40,334 bases of DNA, from the NCBI GenBank assembly GCA_964354225.1, contig CAYGZC010000358.1:1-40334 (forward strand), read 5' to 3'. The stretch is from CAYGZC01 sp964354225 (GTDB lineage Bacteria > Bacteroidota > Ignavibacteria > UBA10030 > SZUA-254). A program made the translations under genes and the position numbers. This document shows, piece by piece, positions 28,287 to 36,537 of the stretch. Each line of letters opens with the position of its first letter. Within the stretch, counting starts at the first letter, position 1. Below the pieces are notes generated by a model that was not told the origin of the DNA, searched no databases, and saw only the letters and a list, made by a program, of their open reading frames with translations.

Positions 28287-31200
28287 ATGAAAAAAAATTT
28301 ATACTCCTTCATTTGTATCATAGCAGTAATGCTGATTGCAATTTCTCATGCGTCATCACAGATGGATCTAAAGGAATATGCGAAGCAGCGAAGTTTACAA
28401 TGGCAATCCCAGCGTGCCTACGCTGAGTCAGTCGCTATCTTGAAGCATATGCCGATTAGAACTGAATCAAAAGATGGAAGAGTTATTGAACTTCAGCGAT
28501 TTTATAGGGGTCATCCTCAATATTACACAACTTGTAATTTCAACGCAGCTAGGACAATCTCAACTAATAAAGTTTGGCCCGGTGGCGTAGGGGGATACGA
28601 TTTGACGGGGACCGGTGTAACTCTTGGTGAGTGGGACGGTGGAAGAGTTCGAGCAACACATCAAGAGTTTTCTGGCCGCGTTACTTCTACTCAAGGCTCA
28701 CTTGCAGACCACGCAACTCATGTCGCAGGAACGATGATCGCAGCAGGAGTTGTTGGTGCTACAAGAGGTATGTCTTACCAAGCTTCACTAAATGCATTCG
28801 ATTGGAATAGTGATGAATCTGAAATGGCAACACAAGCAAGTTTAGGGTTACGCGTCTCAAATCATTCTTATTCGTATATCACTGGATGGGATTATAACAC
28901 ACTTGGTGATGGTAGATGGGTATGGTTTGGTGATGTTAATGTCAGTACAGTGGAAGATTATAGTTTTGGTTTCTATGATGATCATGCGAGAGAATGGGAC
29001 AATATTGCCTATAATGCACCATACTATCTTATTGTTGCTGCAGCCGCGAATGACAGGGGAGATGGCCCTGGTGGAACAGTACAACATTGGGTTTGGGTCG
29101 GTGCTGGTTATGTTCTTCAAACAGTTCCAAGAAACCGCGATGGAAACAATGACGGTTACGATTGTCTAACATCTCCTGGTATAGCAAAAAACATATTGAC
29201 TGTTGGCGCAGTAAATGCTATTTTAGGTGGTTATACAAAACCAAGCGACGTTGTAATGTCTACATTTAGTAATTGGGGACCAACAGATGATGGAAGAATA
29301 AAGCCAGATATCGTTGCCGATGGTATTGATCTTTTATCATCTATTTCAACAGCAGATAATGGGTATGGACGGATGAGTGGAACATCTATGGCATCACCGA
29401 ATGCTTCGGGTTCAGTTGGCTTGTTGTTACAGCGTCAGAAAATGATGCACGATGCCATACCTCTACTATCGTCAACACTCAAAGCAATTATTATTAACAC
29501 AGCCGATGAAGCGGGATCAAATCCCGGACCTGATTATAGCTTCGGTTGGGGACTGATGAATACACTAAAAGCTGTTCAAATCATGACACAAGATAGTATC
29601 GACGGATTCGGATCGCATATCAAAGAACTTGTTCTTCACCAAGGTGAAACTATTCAATTTGATATTGGTACCGAAGGTGTAGGCGCATTGAGGGCAACAA
29701 TTTGTTGGAATGATTTTCCCGGTACTGTGCTTCCCCCAGCGCTTGATCCAACAAATTCAATGTTGGTGAATGACGTTGACCTCCGCATTATCAAAAAAAT
29801 AAATCAAGAAATTTACTCACCATGGATACTTAATCCGGCATCACCATCCACCGCCGCGACTACGGGAGATAATTATAGAGACAATGTTGAACAAGTTCAT
29901 ATTGAATCACCGGAAAGAACTATTTATACGGTTCGAATAACTCATAAAGGAACATTAGTTGGAGGGCCGCAATATGTATCACTCGCTATTAATGGAAATA
30001 CTATCGGATCAGCGGCAGCATGGTCGGCTCAACATTTCGAGATTGATGTCGACTCGGGCGCAGTAAAACTTGACTCATTCAAACTATACGACGTAGGTCC
30101 TGCCACCTTAGAATTTTCTATTAACGATACGGGAAAAACCTTACCACCTTGGTTATCCGTTAATAACAACACTGGGTCAGTTGCACAACTTGATAGTCTT
30201 AGCATAATATTAACCTTCGGCAATTTAACCCAACCGGTTGGAGATTATGATACAACACTCTCTATAGAAAGTAATGATACTATAACAGGAACCATTAATA
30301 TCCCAATCATAGTCCATATTGGAATACGACGTACATTAACTACTCATGTTAATGATTTTTGGAATATAGTTTCTTTGCCTGTGGATCCGTTCACAAATCT
30401 AAGTGCTTCGTTATATCCCACAACAGTTGGTAAACCATTTGCTTATGATGGTTTTGGTTATATCGAAAAAGATGAATTGAAGATAGGTGAGGGATATTGG
30501 ATGAAATTTAATGGAGAACAAAATATTCCAATCGAAGGATATATTTTTAAATCGAATACTTCCGAGGCATTGCTCGATCCGGGCTGGCATCTTATTGGTG
30601 CCCTCTCCAACTCAATTCCCATAGAAGGAGTGTCCACTGATCCACCAGACATTATCAACTCATTTTTCTTTGGCTACCGAGGTAGTTACATCTTCGCCGA
30701 TAGTTTACATCCGGGGCGCGGTTATTGGATTCAGATTAATCAACCGGGAAAAATCACTTTAACCGGAACATATCCGCCATTACCAAAACCGGCCGCCGCT
30801 AAAATATTATCGAGATTCAATACAATCACTATAAGCGATGTAATAAATAATTCCCAATCGCTGTACTTTGGTTCGGGTGAATTGCAAGGATTCACTCCCA
30901 GTTTCTTCAAACTACCACCCAAGCCACCATCAGGTAGTTTCGATGTAAGGTTCGGTTCTGGAAGAATGTTAGAATGGTTTGCAGATGTTCCAAACGAAAA
31001 ATCTGAATACCCAATTTACATTCAGACCGAATCCAGTCCGATTAAAATATGTTGGAATATGAAGCAAGAAGAAACTCGGAAATTCGTCATCCGGGATGAG
31101 TCAGGCAAGATTTATCCACTTGATAAAAATGGTAGTTTTGTACTCAACGGAGAAGCATCAGAAATTAGAGTTCTAACTCTGGCATCTGAACCTCCTCAAA

Positions 31201-31469
31201 TCCCAAAGGATTTTGTACTGCAGCAGAATTATCCTAATCCATTCAATCCAACAACCAAACTTAAATATGGATTACCAAATGCTGGATATGTTAATATCAT
31301 AATCTATAACATCTTAGGAAATGAGGTTGCCACTCTCGTAGATGGAATGAAAGAGGCGGGTTTTTACACTGTTGAATTCGATGCGAGTAATTTTCCGAGT
31401 GGTCTCTACTTCTATAGGATGAAGAGTGAAAAATTCACGACAGTAAAGAAAATGATTTTAATGCGGTAG
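28287..31469 (+). CDS. Subtilisin-family (S8) serine protease with type IX sorting domain
   Basis: A 1060-residue secreted protease. Residues 1-25 are a signal peptide (NLYSFICIIAVMLIAISHASS). The catalytic triad is visible as Asp117 (LGEWDGGRV), His142 (DHATHVAGT) and Ser367 (GTSMASPN), with GATRGMSYQASL and AAAANDRGDG as oxyanion-side motifs. Beyond the catalytic domain follow a jelly-roll-like domain (FDIGTEGVGALRATICWND), a long beta-rich region with two repeats of the GYW form (IGEGYWMKFNG, PGRGYWIQINQ), and residues ~985-1060 as type IX sorting domain (NYPNPFNPTTKL, LGNEVATLVD, SGLYFYRM). It likely works at the surface or outside the cell. A hairpin follows it at 31490. Catalysis is inferred from intact motifs. 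Confidence 0.93.
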   Translation: MKKNLYSFICIIAVMLIAISHASSQMDLKEYAKQRSLQWQSQRAYAESVAILKHMPIRTESKDGRVIELQRFYRGHPQYYTTCNFNAARTISTNKVWPGGVGGYDLTGTGVTLGEWDGGRVRATHQEFSGRVTSTQGSLADHATHVAGTMIAAGVVGATRGMSYQASLNAFDWNSDESEMATQASLGLRVSNHSYSYITGWDYNTLGDGRWVWFGDVNVSTVEDYSFGFYDDHAREWDNIAYNAPYYLIVAAAANDRGDGPGGTVQHWVWVGAGYVLQTVPRNRDGNNDGYDCLTSPGIAKNILTVGAVNAILGGYTKPSDVVMSTFSNWGPTDDGRIKPDIVADGIDLLSSISTADNGYGRMSGTSMASPNASGSVGLLLQRQKMMHDAIPLLSSTLKAIIINTADEAGSNPGPDYSFGWGLMNTLKAVQIMTQDSIDGFGSHIKELVLHQGETIQFDIGTEGVGALRATICWNDFPGTVLPPALDPTNSMLVNDVDLRIIKKINQEIYSPWILNPASPSTAATTGDNYRDNVEQVHIESPERTIYTVRITHKGTLVGGPQYVSLAINGNTIGSAAAWSAQHFEIDVDSGAVKLDSFKLYDVGPATLEFSINDTGKTLPPWLSVNNNTGSVAQLDSLSIILTFGNLTQPVGDYDTTLSIESNDTITGTINIPIIVHIGIRRTLTTHVNDFWNIVSLPVDPFTNLSASLYPTTVGKPFAYDGFGYIEKDELKIGEGYWMKFNGEQNIPIEGYIFKSNTSEALLDPGWHLIGALSNSIPIEGVSTDPPDIINSFFFGYRGSYIFADSLHPGRGYWIQINQPGKITLTGTYPPLPKPAAAKILSRFNTITISDVINNSQSLYFGSGELQGFTPSFFKLPPKPPSGSFDVRFGSGRMLEWFADVPNEKSEYPIYIQTESSPIKICWNMKQEETRKFVIRDESGKIYPLDKNGSFVLNGEASEIRVLTLASEPPQIPKDFVLQQNYPNPFNPTTKLKYGLPNAGYVNIIIYNILGNEVATLVDGMKEAGFYTVEFDASNFPSGLYFYRMKSEKFTTVKKMILMR

Positions 31470-31489
31470 AATTGTCAATTCCGTTTTTC

Positions 31490-31524
31490 GAAAGGCGTTT
31501 CCGTCAAATAAGGAAACGCCTTTC
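31490..31524 (+). terminator. Strong hairpin after the subtilase gene
   Basis: A perfect 13 bp inverted repeat, GAAAGGCGTTTCC and GGAAACGCCTTTC, encloses a 9-base loop, 20 bases after the subtilase stop. T-rich stretches flank it on both sides (TTTTT before, TTTCACATTT after), but there is no long U tract, so an RNA hairpin blocking read-through or stabilising the 3' end is the safest reading. Confidence 0.7.
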
Positions 31525-31790
31525 ACATTTAATACTCATCAAAAATAACAAATGATATTAATATAGATTCATTTGTCAACAACAGCTGTAAATATAATCT
31601 ACATGCAAAATAGTGTTGTAAATTAAATAGGTTATATGAAACGGGTTAACTAATTTAACGAATCTGTTGATTTCCACAACACCTCTTCCCCATCCGTGTA
31701 GAATCCTTCCAGCTAATTCAATTTCGTTAACCTTATTTCATTATTGAACTTAAGACAACCTCACTTGATTATTTTATTCTTGAAGTGAGC

Positions 31791-31806
31791 TGGCACGAAA
31801 ATTTCT
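31791..31806 (+). promoter_or_regulatory. Sigma-54-like promoter of the H-protein/ferredoxin/NrfD operon
   Basis: TGGCACGAAAATTTCT matches the -24 element TGGCACG exactly and the -12 element TTGCW with G>T, at the correct spacing. It lies 54 bp before the ATG at 31860. The window also encodes an intact GAFTGA-type sigma-54 activator just downstream, which makes the match more credible. The region 31525-31790 before it holds no gene; a small inverted repeat GTTAA-N5-TTAAC at 31645-31659 could be an activator site but is weak. Confidence 0.65.
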
Positions 31807-31859
31807 TATTAATTTACACAGTGTATGATCCATTAATCCAAAAGAAAGTGGGTAACATC

Positions 31860-32525
31860 ATGGTTATTATTTTCGTATTAGTCACATTTGCGCTATTCAT
31901 AACTATCAACCTTATAATCAGTTCACGCAAGAAGGCATCGAAAGAATTAGCTCCCCTAAAAATACCACCCGTTTCTCCGAAAGACTATCAAGAGCGATTC
32001 TTTCATCCCGGTCACAGTTGGATTTTTTTTAATCCATTAAAAGTGGCAACTGTGGGAGTTGACGATTTTACTAAACACCTTCTTGGCAAAGTTGAAAAAA
32101 TCGAGCTGCCGGTAAAAAGCACATTTATCCACCAGGGCGATCCATTGGTGACTCTCAGGCGTGGTAAAAAATCTCTCACAATCGTATCACCGTTATCAGG
32201 AATTCTAAAAGAGGTAAACCACCCATTAGAGTTGCACCCGGAACTCATCAACAACTCGCCTTACAACGATGGATGGATAACCAAAATTGTACCGATCAAT
32301 CTGACGCGCGAATTAAGAAACCTTCTACAGGGCAAGATTGAAAACGTTTGGAGAGAGGCGCTCCGTGTTCAATTAATTAATTTCTTTTCTCCACGACTTG
32401 GTTCAGTTCTTCAAGACGGTGGGCAATTGGTTGAGAATATAAGTGACCTGATTACCGACGATGAATGGAAAACAATTGTGGAAGATTTTTTCCCAACAGA
32501 TTTTCGATCAACAAACCAATCATGA
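31860..32525 (+). CDS. Membrane-anchored glycine-cleavage H-protein-like protein (first)
   Basis: A 221-residue protein with one N-terminal helix (VIIFVLVTFALFITINLII) followed by RKK, which puts the rest in the cytoplasm. Residues ~45-150 are an H-protein fold: FHPGHSW, VGVDDFTKHLLG, IELPVKST, the GD...SPLSGILKEVN hammerhead region and NNSPYNDGWITKI. Lys103 stands where E. coli GcvH has its lipoyl lysine, but the context is RRGKK, not ESVKA. A 60-residue C-terminal extension has LQDGG and DEWKTIVEDFF, not found in ordinary ~130-residue GcvH. A GTG at 31785 opens the frame earlier but would lie before the promoter, so ATG 31860 is the start. It heads the operon. No GcvT or GcvP is present. 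Confidence 0.83.
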   Translation: MVIIFVLVTFALFITINLIISSRKKASKELAPLKIPPVSPKDYQERFFHPGHSWIFFNPLKVATVGVDDFTKHLLGKVEKIELPVKSTFIHQGDPLVTLRRGKKSLTIVSPLSGILKEVNHPLELHPELINNSPYNDGWITKIVPINLTRELRNLLQGKIENVWREALRVQLINFFSPRLGSVLQDGGQLVENISDLITDDEWKTIVEDFFPTDFRSTNQS

Positions 32526-32549
32526 GAACCCGCATAACTAGGATCAACC

Positions 32550-32642
32550 ATGACAGTACCATTCTTTATCGCATCCCTTACCTTGATATTATTAATCGAA
32601 TGGATTTATCACCGAATTCGTAATAAAATGAACAGTCACTGA
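32550..32642 (+). CDS. 30-residue single-helix membrane peptide
   Basis: An ATG 24 bp after the first H-like gene opens a 30-codon frame ending in TGA. The peptide begins MTVPFFIASLTLILLIEW and continues IYHRIRNKM: one hydrophobic helix with a basic end, so N-out/C-in by the positive-inside rule. An AGGATC stretch sits a few bases before the ATG. It lies inside the operon between the H-like and HybA-like genes. No family is recognisable; it resembles the small subunits that stabilise membrane oxidoreductases. A 31-codon frame can occur by chance, hence the moderate confidence. Confidence 0.45.
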   Translation: MTVPFFIASLTLILLIEWIYHRIRNKMNSH

Positions 32643-32727
32643 ATTCATTTATTTGCTCATCTGATGAAAGAAATTATATAAATTTATGAACATTCTGAAA
32701 ATCAAAACCAAGAGGTAGGAAAACTAA

Positions 32728-33603
32728 ATGGACAGAAGAAATTTTATCAAATCCATTGGTATTGCGAGTAGCTGTACATTAGTATCTAAAACACTAAATG
32801 CCAAGCCTGTTAACAATAACAAAGAACTTGTGGGAATACTCATCGACACAACACGCTGTGTTGGATGTCGTACATGCGAGGAAGTCTGTGCGGAGACTCA
32901 CGGTCTTCCCTCTACGGATTTGACTGACGATTCTATTTATAAAACAAGGAGGGAGCCGTCGGAAACTCAATGGACAGTAGTTAATCGTTTTGACACTGAG
33001 AAAGGGGGGGAAATATTTGCTAAAAAGCAATGTATGCATTGCGTTCAGCCCGCGTGTACATCTGCATGTCTTACAAAAGCGATGTTCAAAGAGGAAGATG
33101 GACCTGTTATCTGGCGAGAGAGCAAATGTATGGGGTGCAGATTTTGCATGGTCTCTTGCCCATTTGACATTCCTAAATTTGAATACAACAGCAGTATACC
33201 TAAAATCCAAAAATGTGTACTCTGCTATGATCGCATTCATGATGGGAAGCAACCAGCTTGCACTGAAAACTGTCCGGGTGAAGCTCTATTATTTGGAAAA
33301 AGAAGTGAGCTTATAGATATAGCTCGCGATAGAATATACAAAGAACCTGAGAAGTATAATCACCACATCTACGGTGAACACGAAGCAGGTGGAACTGGAA
33401 TCCTTTACTTATCATCGGTCCCATTTGAGCAACTCAGCTTCAGGACTGACATTGGAACAACTTCTTACCCTGCATTAACTGAGAATTTTCTCTACGGAGT
33501 TCCCATCATATTAACGCTATGGCCAGCTTTCTTACTTGCACTCAGCAATTCGACAAAAAAAGATGACGAAGACACATTAGATGGGGAAACACATGAACGG
33601 TAA
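32728..33603 (+). CDS. HybA/DmsB-like four-cluster [4Fe-4S] ferredoxin subunit, Tat-targeted
   Basis: A 291-residue iron-sulfur protein. It starts with a Tat signal (DRRNFIKSIGIASS), and all sixteen ligands for four [4Fe-4S] clusters are there: Cys44/47/50/54, Cys102/105/110/114, Cys134/137/140/144 and Cys163/166/178/182. A C-terminal helix (GVPIILTLWPAFLLALSN) anchors it. The pattern matches HybA, the electron-transfer subunit of hydrogenase-2, and related periplasmic ferredoxins that pass electrons to a NrfD-type quinone subunit. The next gene encodes that subunit. No hydrogenase or molybdopterin catalytic subunit is present, so the electron donor or acceptor is unknown. An AGGTAGGAAAA stretch precedes the ATG. 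Confidence 0.92.
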   Translation: MDRRNFIKSIGIASSCTLVSKTLNAKPVNNNKELVGILIDTTRCVGCRTCEEVCAETHGLPSTDLTDDSIYKTRREPSETQWTVVNRFDTEKGGEIFAKKQCMHCVQPACTSACLTKAMFKEEDGPVIWRESKCMGCRFCMVSCPFDIPKFEYNSSIPKIQKCVLCYDRIHDGKQPACTENCPGEALLFGKRSELIDIARDRIYKEPEKYNHHIYGEHEAGGTGILYLSSVPFEQLSFRTDIGTTSYPALTENFLYGVPIILTLWPAFLLALSNSTKKDDEDTLDGETHER

Positions 33604-34894
33604 GATTCTCCGAACGCAAGTTACATTTCCTGAGAGAAGTAACTTGAGAAACTTCATACTCAAGGAGCTGAAACCCAAAGGTAAATTTTTCACTCCTTTC
33701 AATATAATCTCCATCCCCATCATTATCGTAGGGGCAATATTATTATGGATTCGGTTCACAAAAGGACTTGGCTCTATCACTAATCTTTCTCAGGATTATC
33801 CGTGGGGATTATGGATCGGATTCGATGTCATCACTGGTGTCGCATTCGCTGGTGGGGCCTATGTTCTTACCTTTATGGTGTATATTCTTCGACAGGAAAA
33901 GTATCATCCCCTCGTAAGAGTTACTGTACTCAACGGTTTTCTCGCATATATCTTTTATGCTGGAGCTTTACTTCTCGATCTTGGACGTCCCTGGAATGTT
34001 ATAAATCCAGTTATCGGGAATTCATTTGGGTTAAGCTCTGTCCTTTTCCTTGTTGCTTGGCATTTTCTTCTCTACATGATTGCGGAATTCATAGAATTCT
34101 CCCCGACAATTGCAGAGTGGCTCGGTCGCGAGCGTCTCCGCAAATTTCTCAATTCCTTGACGCTTGGAGCTGTCATATTTGGTATTACCTTATCCACGCT
34201 TCACCAATCGGGTCTAGGGGCGCTCTATCTCATGGCAAAAGGAAAGATCCACCCATTCTGGTACTCGGAATTCATTCCGATTCTGTTTTTCGTCTCGAGC
34301 ATCTTCGCAGGCCTTTCAATGGTCATTTTCGAAGGATCGATAAGCCATAAGGTTTATAAACATCGACTGGGTATCGAACTGCGTTTGTTTCATAACAACA
34401 TCGTATTCAGTCTAGCAAAAACATGTGCTGGTGCAATGTTTGTTTATTTATTCCTGAAAATACTCGTTTTCATTCAGGGACAACACTGGCCATTAATTAA
34501 TAGCTCAATGGGATATTGGTTTCTTGTGGAAGTGATCGGTTTTGTGCTGTTCCCCTGCATTCTCTTTTCACAAGCAGTCAGGTATAGAAATTCATCGATG
34601 GTACGCATAGCAGCGGTTCTCACGATGGTTGGGATCATACTAAACAGGCTTAATATCTCTGTCATCGCTTACAAATGGTATGCACCTATACGGTACGTTC
34701 CAAGCTGGATGGAAATAGAAATAACACTGGCAGTCATCTGTGCAGAAATATGGGTCTTTAGGTGGATTGTAAACAGAATGCCAGTCCTTGGTGCAACACA
34801 TGAAAGTGATAATTCAAAGGATATCGAAGAAAAAGATATCATATGTAATAACATGAAAAAGGAAAATGAACAATGGAAGGTTCCATGTACGTAG
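33581..34894 (+). CDS. HybB/NrfD-family integral membrane quinone-site subunit
   Basis: A 437-residue polytopic protein with about ten helices. Family features include YPWGLWIGFDVITGVAFAGGAY, LDLGRPWNVINPVIG, LSTLHQSGLGALYLMAKGK and the WYAPIRYVPSW end. NrfD/HybB/PsrC proteins hold a menaquinone site without haem and couple electron flow to the periplasmic ferredoxin subunit. The frame overlaps the HybA-like gene by 23 bp; an in-frame ATG at 33593, preceded by GGGGAAA, is an alternative start with an 11 bp overlap. The pairing with HybA is clear, but its catalytic partner is not in the window. It overlaps the next gene by 22 bp. Confidence 0.92.
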   Translation: MGKHMNGKILRTQVTFPERSNLRNFILKELKPKGKFFTPFNIISIPIIIVGAILLWIRFTKGLGSITNLSQDYPWGLWIGFDVITGVAFAGGAYVLTFMVYILRQEKYHPLVRVTVLNGFLAYIFYAGALLLDLGRPWNVINPVIGNSFGLSSVLFLVAWHFLLYMIAEFIEFSPTIAEWLGRERLRKFLNSLTLGAVIFGITLSTLHQSGLGALYLMAKGKIHPFWYSEFIPILFFVSSIFAGLSMVIFEGSISHKVYKHRLGIELRLFHNNIVFSLAKTCAGAMFVYLFLKILVFIQGQHWPLINSSMGYWFLVEVIGFVLFPCILFSQAVRYRNSSMVRIAAVLTMVGIILNRLNISVIAYKWYAPIRYVPSWMEIEITLAVICAEIWVFRWIVNRMPVLGATHESDNSKDIEEKDIICNNMKKENEQWKVPCT

Positions 34895-35571
34895 ATCTTT
34901 TTGCAACCAAAGGCATAGAGTATCTACTTGTTATAGGATTTCTTCTTTCTCTAATATTTTTTTGGAGATTTTTAAATCAATCTTTACAACCATCGCGTGA
35001 GCTTCAATTTGATGGTAAACCAGCGGTAATCTCTAACGAATGGTTTTACATTGCTGATCGTTACTTCTACCATCAAGGTCATGCTTGGGTTAAGCCGGTG
35101 AGTAAGAATTATGTGAGAATGGGTATAGATGATTTTGCTCAAAAATTACTTGGCAAACCGGATCGAATCAACGTTCCAAAAATCAATACTTTCGTAGAAC
35201 AGGGTGATACCGGATTAAAACTCCAATTTGGTTCGAATACCATTGAGATACTTTCTCCTGTAACGGGAACTGTTGTACAAGTAAATCGGCAGATTATTGA
35301 CTCGCCGGCCATCATTAATGATGATCCTTATGGAAATGGTTGGATAATGAAGGTTAAGGTTTCAAAAATGAATACGATATTAAAAAATCTTTTGACTGGT
35401 GGCTTGGCAAAACATTGGATGAACAATACATTGAATATTATTCGTCGAAGAATGTACGGTCAACTTGAGTATACTTTTCAAGATGGAGGTACCCCAATTC
35501 TTGGTTTCGTTAGAACACTTTCACCAGATAATTGGGAAGAAGTTGCCAAAGAATTCCTAATGAGTAAGTGA
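34873..35571 (+). CDS. Membrane-anchored H-protein-like protein (second), no lipoyl lysine
   Basis: A 232-residue protein with one N-terminal helix (IEYLLVIGFLLSLIFF) and then an H-protein-like domain: YHQGHAWV, MGIDDFAQKLLG, INVPKINTFVEQGD, ILSPVTGTVVQVN, and IINDDPYGNGWIMKV. At the lipoyl-lysine position it has Ser121 (FGSNT), so it cannot be lipoylated there. Its C-terminal extension repeats the pattern of the first copy (QDGG, then NWEEVAKEFL). The gene overlaps the NrfD gene by 22 bp, so it is translated with it. Likely a cytoplasmic-facing partner of the redox complex; function unknown. Confidence 0.83.
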   Translation: MEGSMYVDLFATKGIEYLLVIGFLLSLIFFWRFLNQSLQPSRELQFDGKPAVISNEWFYIADRYFYHQGHAWVKPVSKNYVRMGIDDFAQKLLGKPDRINVPKINTFVEQGDTGLKLQFGSNTIEILSPVTGTVVQVNRQIIDSPAIINDDPYGNGWIMKVKVSKMNTILKNLLTGGLAKHWMNNTLNIIRRRMYGQLEYTFQDGGTPILGFVRTLSPDNWEEVAKEFLMSK

Positions 35572-35572
35572 A

Positions 35573-36337
35573 ATGGACTCGGGATCACAAAAAAAATATC
35601 CCATAATTGCTCCAAGCCATCTTAGATGCATCTGGATGACTGCTGGAATTATCTCATATCAACTATGCGATTGTAAGTATGATTGCGATAATTGCCCCAT
35701 CGATGCTGCTTTGCGTAAACAGGAACCGCAACAACAACCAAAACGAATTCAAGAACCCAGCATAACATTAAAGGAGCCAGAAACGTTACGAAAAAAATAC
35801 TTCTACACAACCAGTCATACCTGGCTACAAATTATTGGTACACATAAAATCCGGTTGGGTATTGAACCTCACATTGCCTCGACACTTTTAATCCCAAAGT
35901 CTGTTGTCCTTCCATCAATCAATCAATCTTTGGCCAAGAATCAATTAGCTGCTTGGATTATACTCATGGATGGAACCTTACCGATCATGTCTCCAATAGA
36001 TGGAGAAGTTATCGCCGTCAATACAACACTCATCGAGCACCCTGAGTATATGAACAATTACCCGTTTGATTCGGGTTGGCTATTTGAAATCGAATTTAAA
36101 AAATCACAATTTATATCTTCTCAATTTCTCGGTTTCAGGAAAGCACAAGAAGTATACAACAAAGACTCACTTCGATTCACCGTTGCACTTAGCAAAGCAA
36201 TGAAAGAAGTTTCCCCCTCAATTGGCACGACCCTTGCCGATGGTGGAATGCCACTTAGAGATATTTCGAGCATTCTGGGACAAAAAAAATATTTTGATAT
36301 TGTCAGGCATGTGTTAAGCAGCAAAATTGCTTATTAA
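35573..36337 (+). CDS. H-protein-like protein (third) with N-terminal cysteine-rich motif
   Basis: A 254-residue soluble protein. Residues 19-41 hold Cys19, Cys32, Cys34, Cys38 and Cys41 (CDCKYDCDNCPIDAAL), a probable metal or Fe-S site. After a Gln/Pro-rich linker, residues ~72-180 resemble the H-protein domain: YFYTTSHTWLQI, IRLGIEPHIASTLL, IMSPIDGEVIAVN and NNYPFDSGWLFEIEF. The position of the lipoyl lysine is Asp133 (LMDG). The C-terminal extension again has LADGG and a terminal hydrophobic helix. It begins one base after the stop of the second H-like gene. It probably completes the operon; no terminator was evident before the next promoter. Confidence 0.82.
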   Translation: MDSGSQKKYPIIAPSHLRCIWMTAGIISYQLCDCKYDCDNCPIDAALRKQEPQQQPKRIQEPSITLKEPETLRKKYFYTTSHTWLQIIGTHKIRLGIEPHIASTLLIPKSVVLPSINQSLAKNQLAAWIILMDGTLPIMSPIDGEVIAVNTTLIEHPEYMNNYPFDSGWLFEIEFKKSQFISSQFLGFRKAQEVYNKDSLRFTVALSKAMKEVSPSIGTTLADGGMPLRDISSILGQKKYFDIVRHVLSSKIAY

Positions 36338-36351
36338 TTTCTTTCCAATTC

Positions 36352-36366
36352 ACTAAAATCTTTAGT
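36352..36366. promoter_or_regulatory. Small inverted repeat, possible activator site
   Basis: ACTAAA-ATC-TTTAGT is a perfect 6 bp inverted repeat, about 150 bp before the sigma-54-like element at 36503. NtrC-type activators often bind inverted repeats 80-160 bp upstream, so it could be an enhancer site, but a short AT-rich palindrome can also occur by chance and no close copy was found before the other sigma-54 promoter. Confidence 0.25.
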
Positions 36367-36502
36367 AATCTGAAGGATCATTCACGATATCTCGATCCGG
36401 CAAGCATACTATCGCTTCTTTTCATAAATGATAATCTTGTGGTTTTACACCCCCCATTCTTTTATTAATGCGTAAAAAATGTTATTTTTCGTGAAAAGCT
36501 GA

Positions 36503-36518
36503 TGGCACGAAATTTGAG
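36503..36518 (+). promoter_or_regulatory. Sigma-54-like promoter of the sensor kinase gene
   Basis: TGGCACGAAATTTGAG has an exact -24 TGGCACG and a -12 TTGAG (consensus TTGCW; one core mismatch) at correct spacing, 35 bp before the ATG at 36538. The same TGGCACGAAA core is found at 31791, so two transcription units share the element, and both would be driven by the activator at 38192-39535. Confidence 0.62.
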
Positions 36519-36537
36519 CTATTTTTTAATTAATAAT

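Noticed and set aside
31785..31859. GTG at 31785 as start of the first H-like gene
   Set aside because: The TGGCACG element begins at 31791, so this codon would lie upstream of the transcription start; ATG 31860 gives a clean membrane anchor.
32794..33252. Long antisense frame opposite the ferredoxin gene (and similar shadows elsewhere)
   Set aside because: No domain, low-complexity composition, and fully inside a gene with strong family motifs on the other strand.
32728..34894. A NiFe hydrogenase-2 or DMSO-reductase operon
   Set aside because: No large or molybdopterin catalytic subunit can be found in any frame between 31470 and 40334; only the electron-transfer pair is present.
31860..36337. 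A true glycine cleavage H gene set
   Set aside because: No GcvP, GcvT or lipoate genes nearby, extended C-termini, and the lysine context is lost in all three proteins.
36502..36537. ATG at 36502 as start of the histidine kinase
   Set aside because: It overlaps the sigma-54-like -24 box; ATG 36538 begins just before the first helix.
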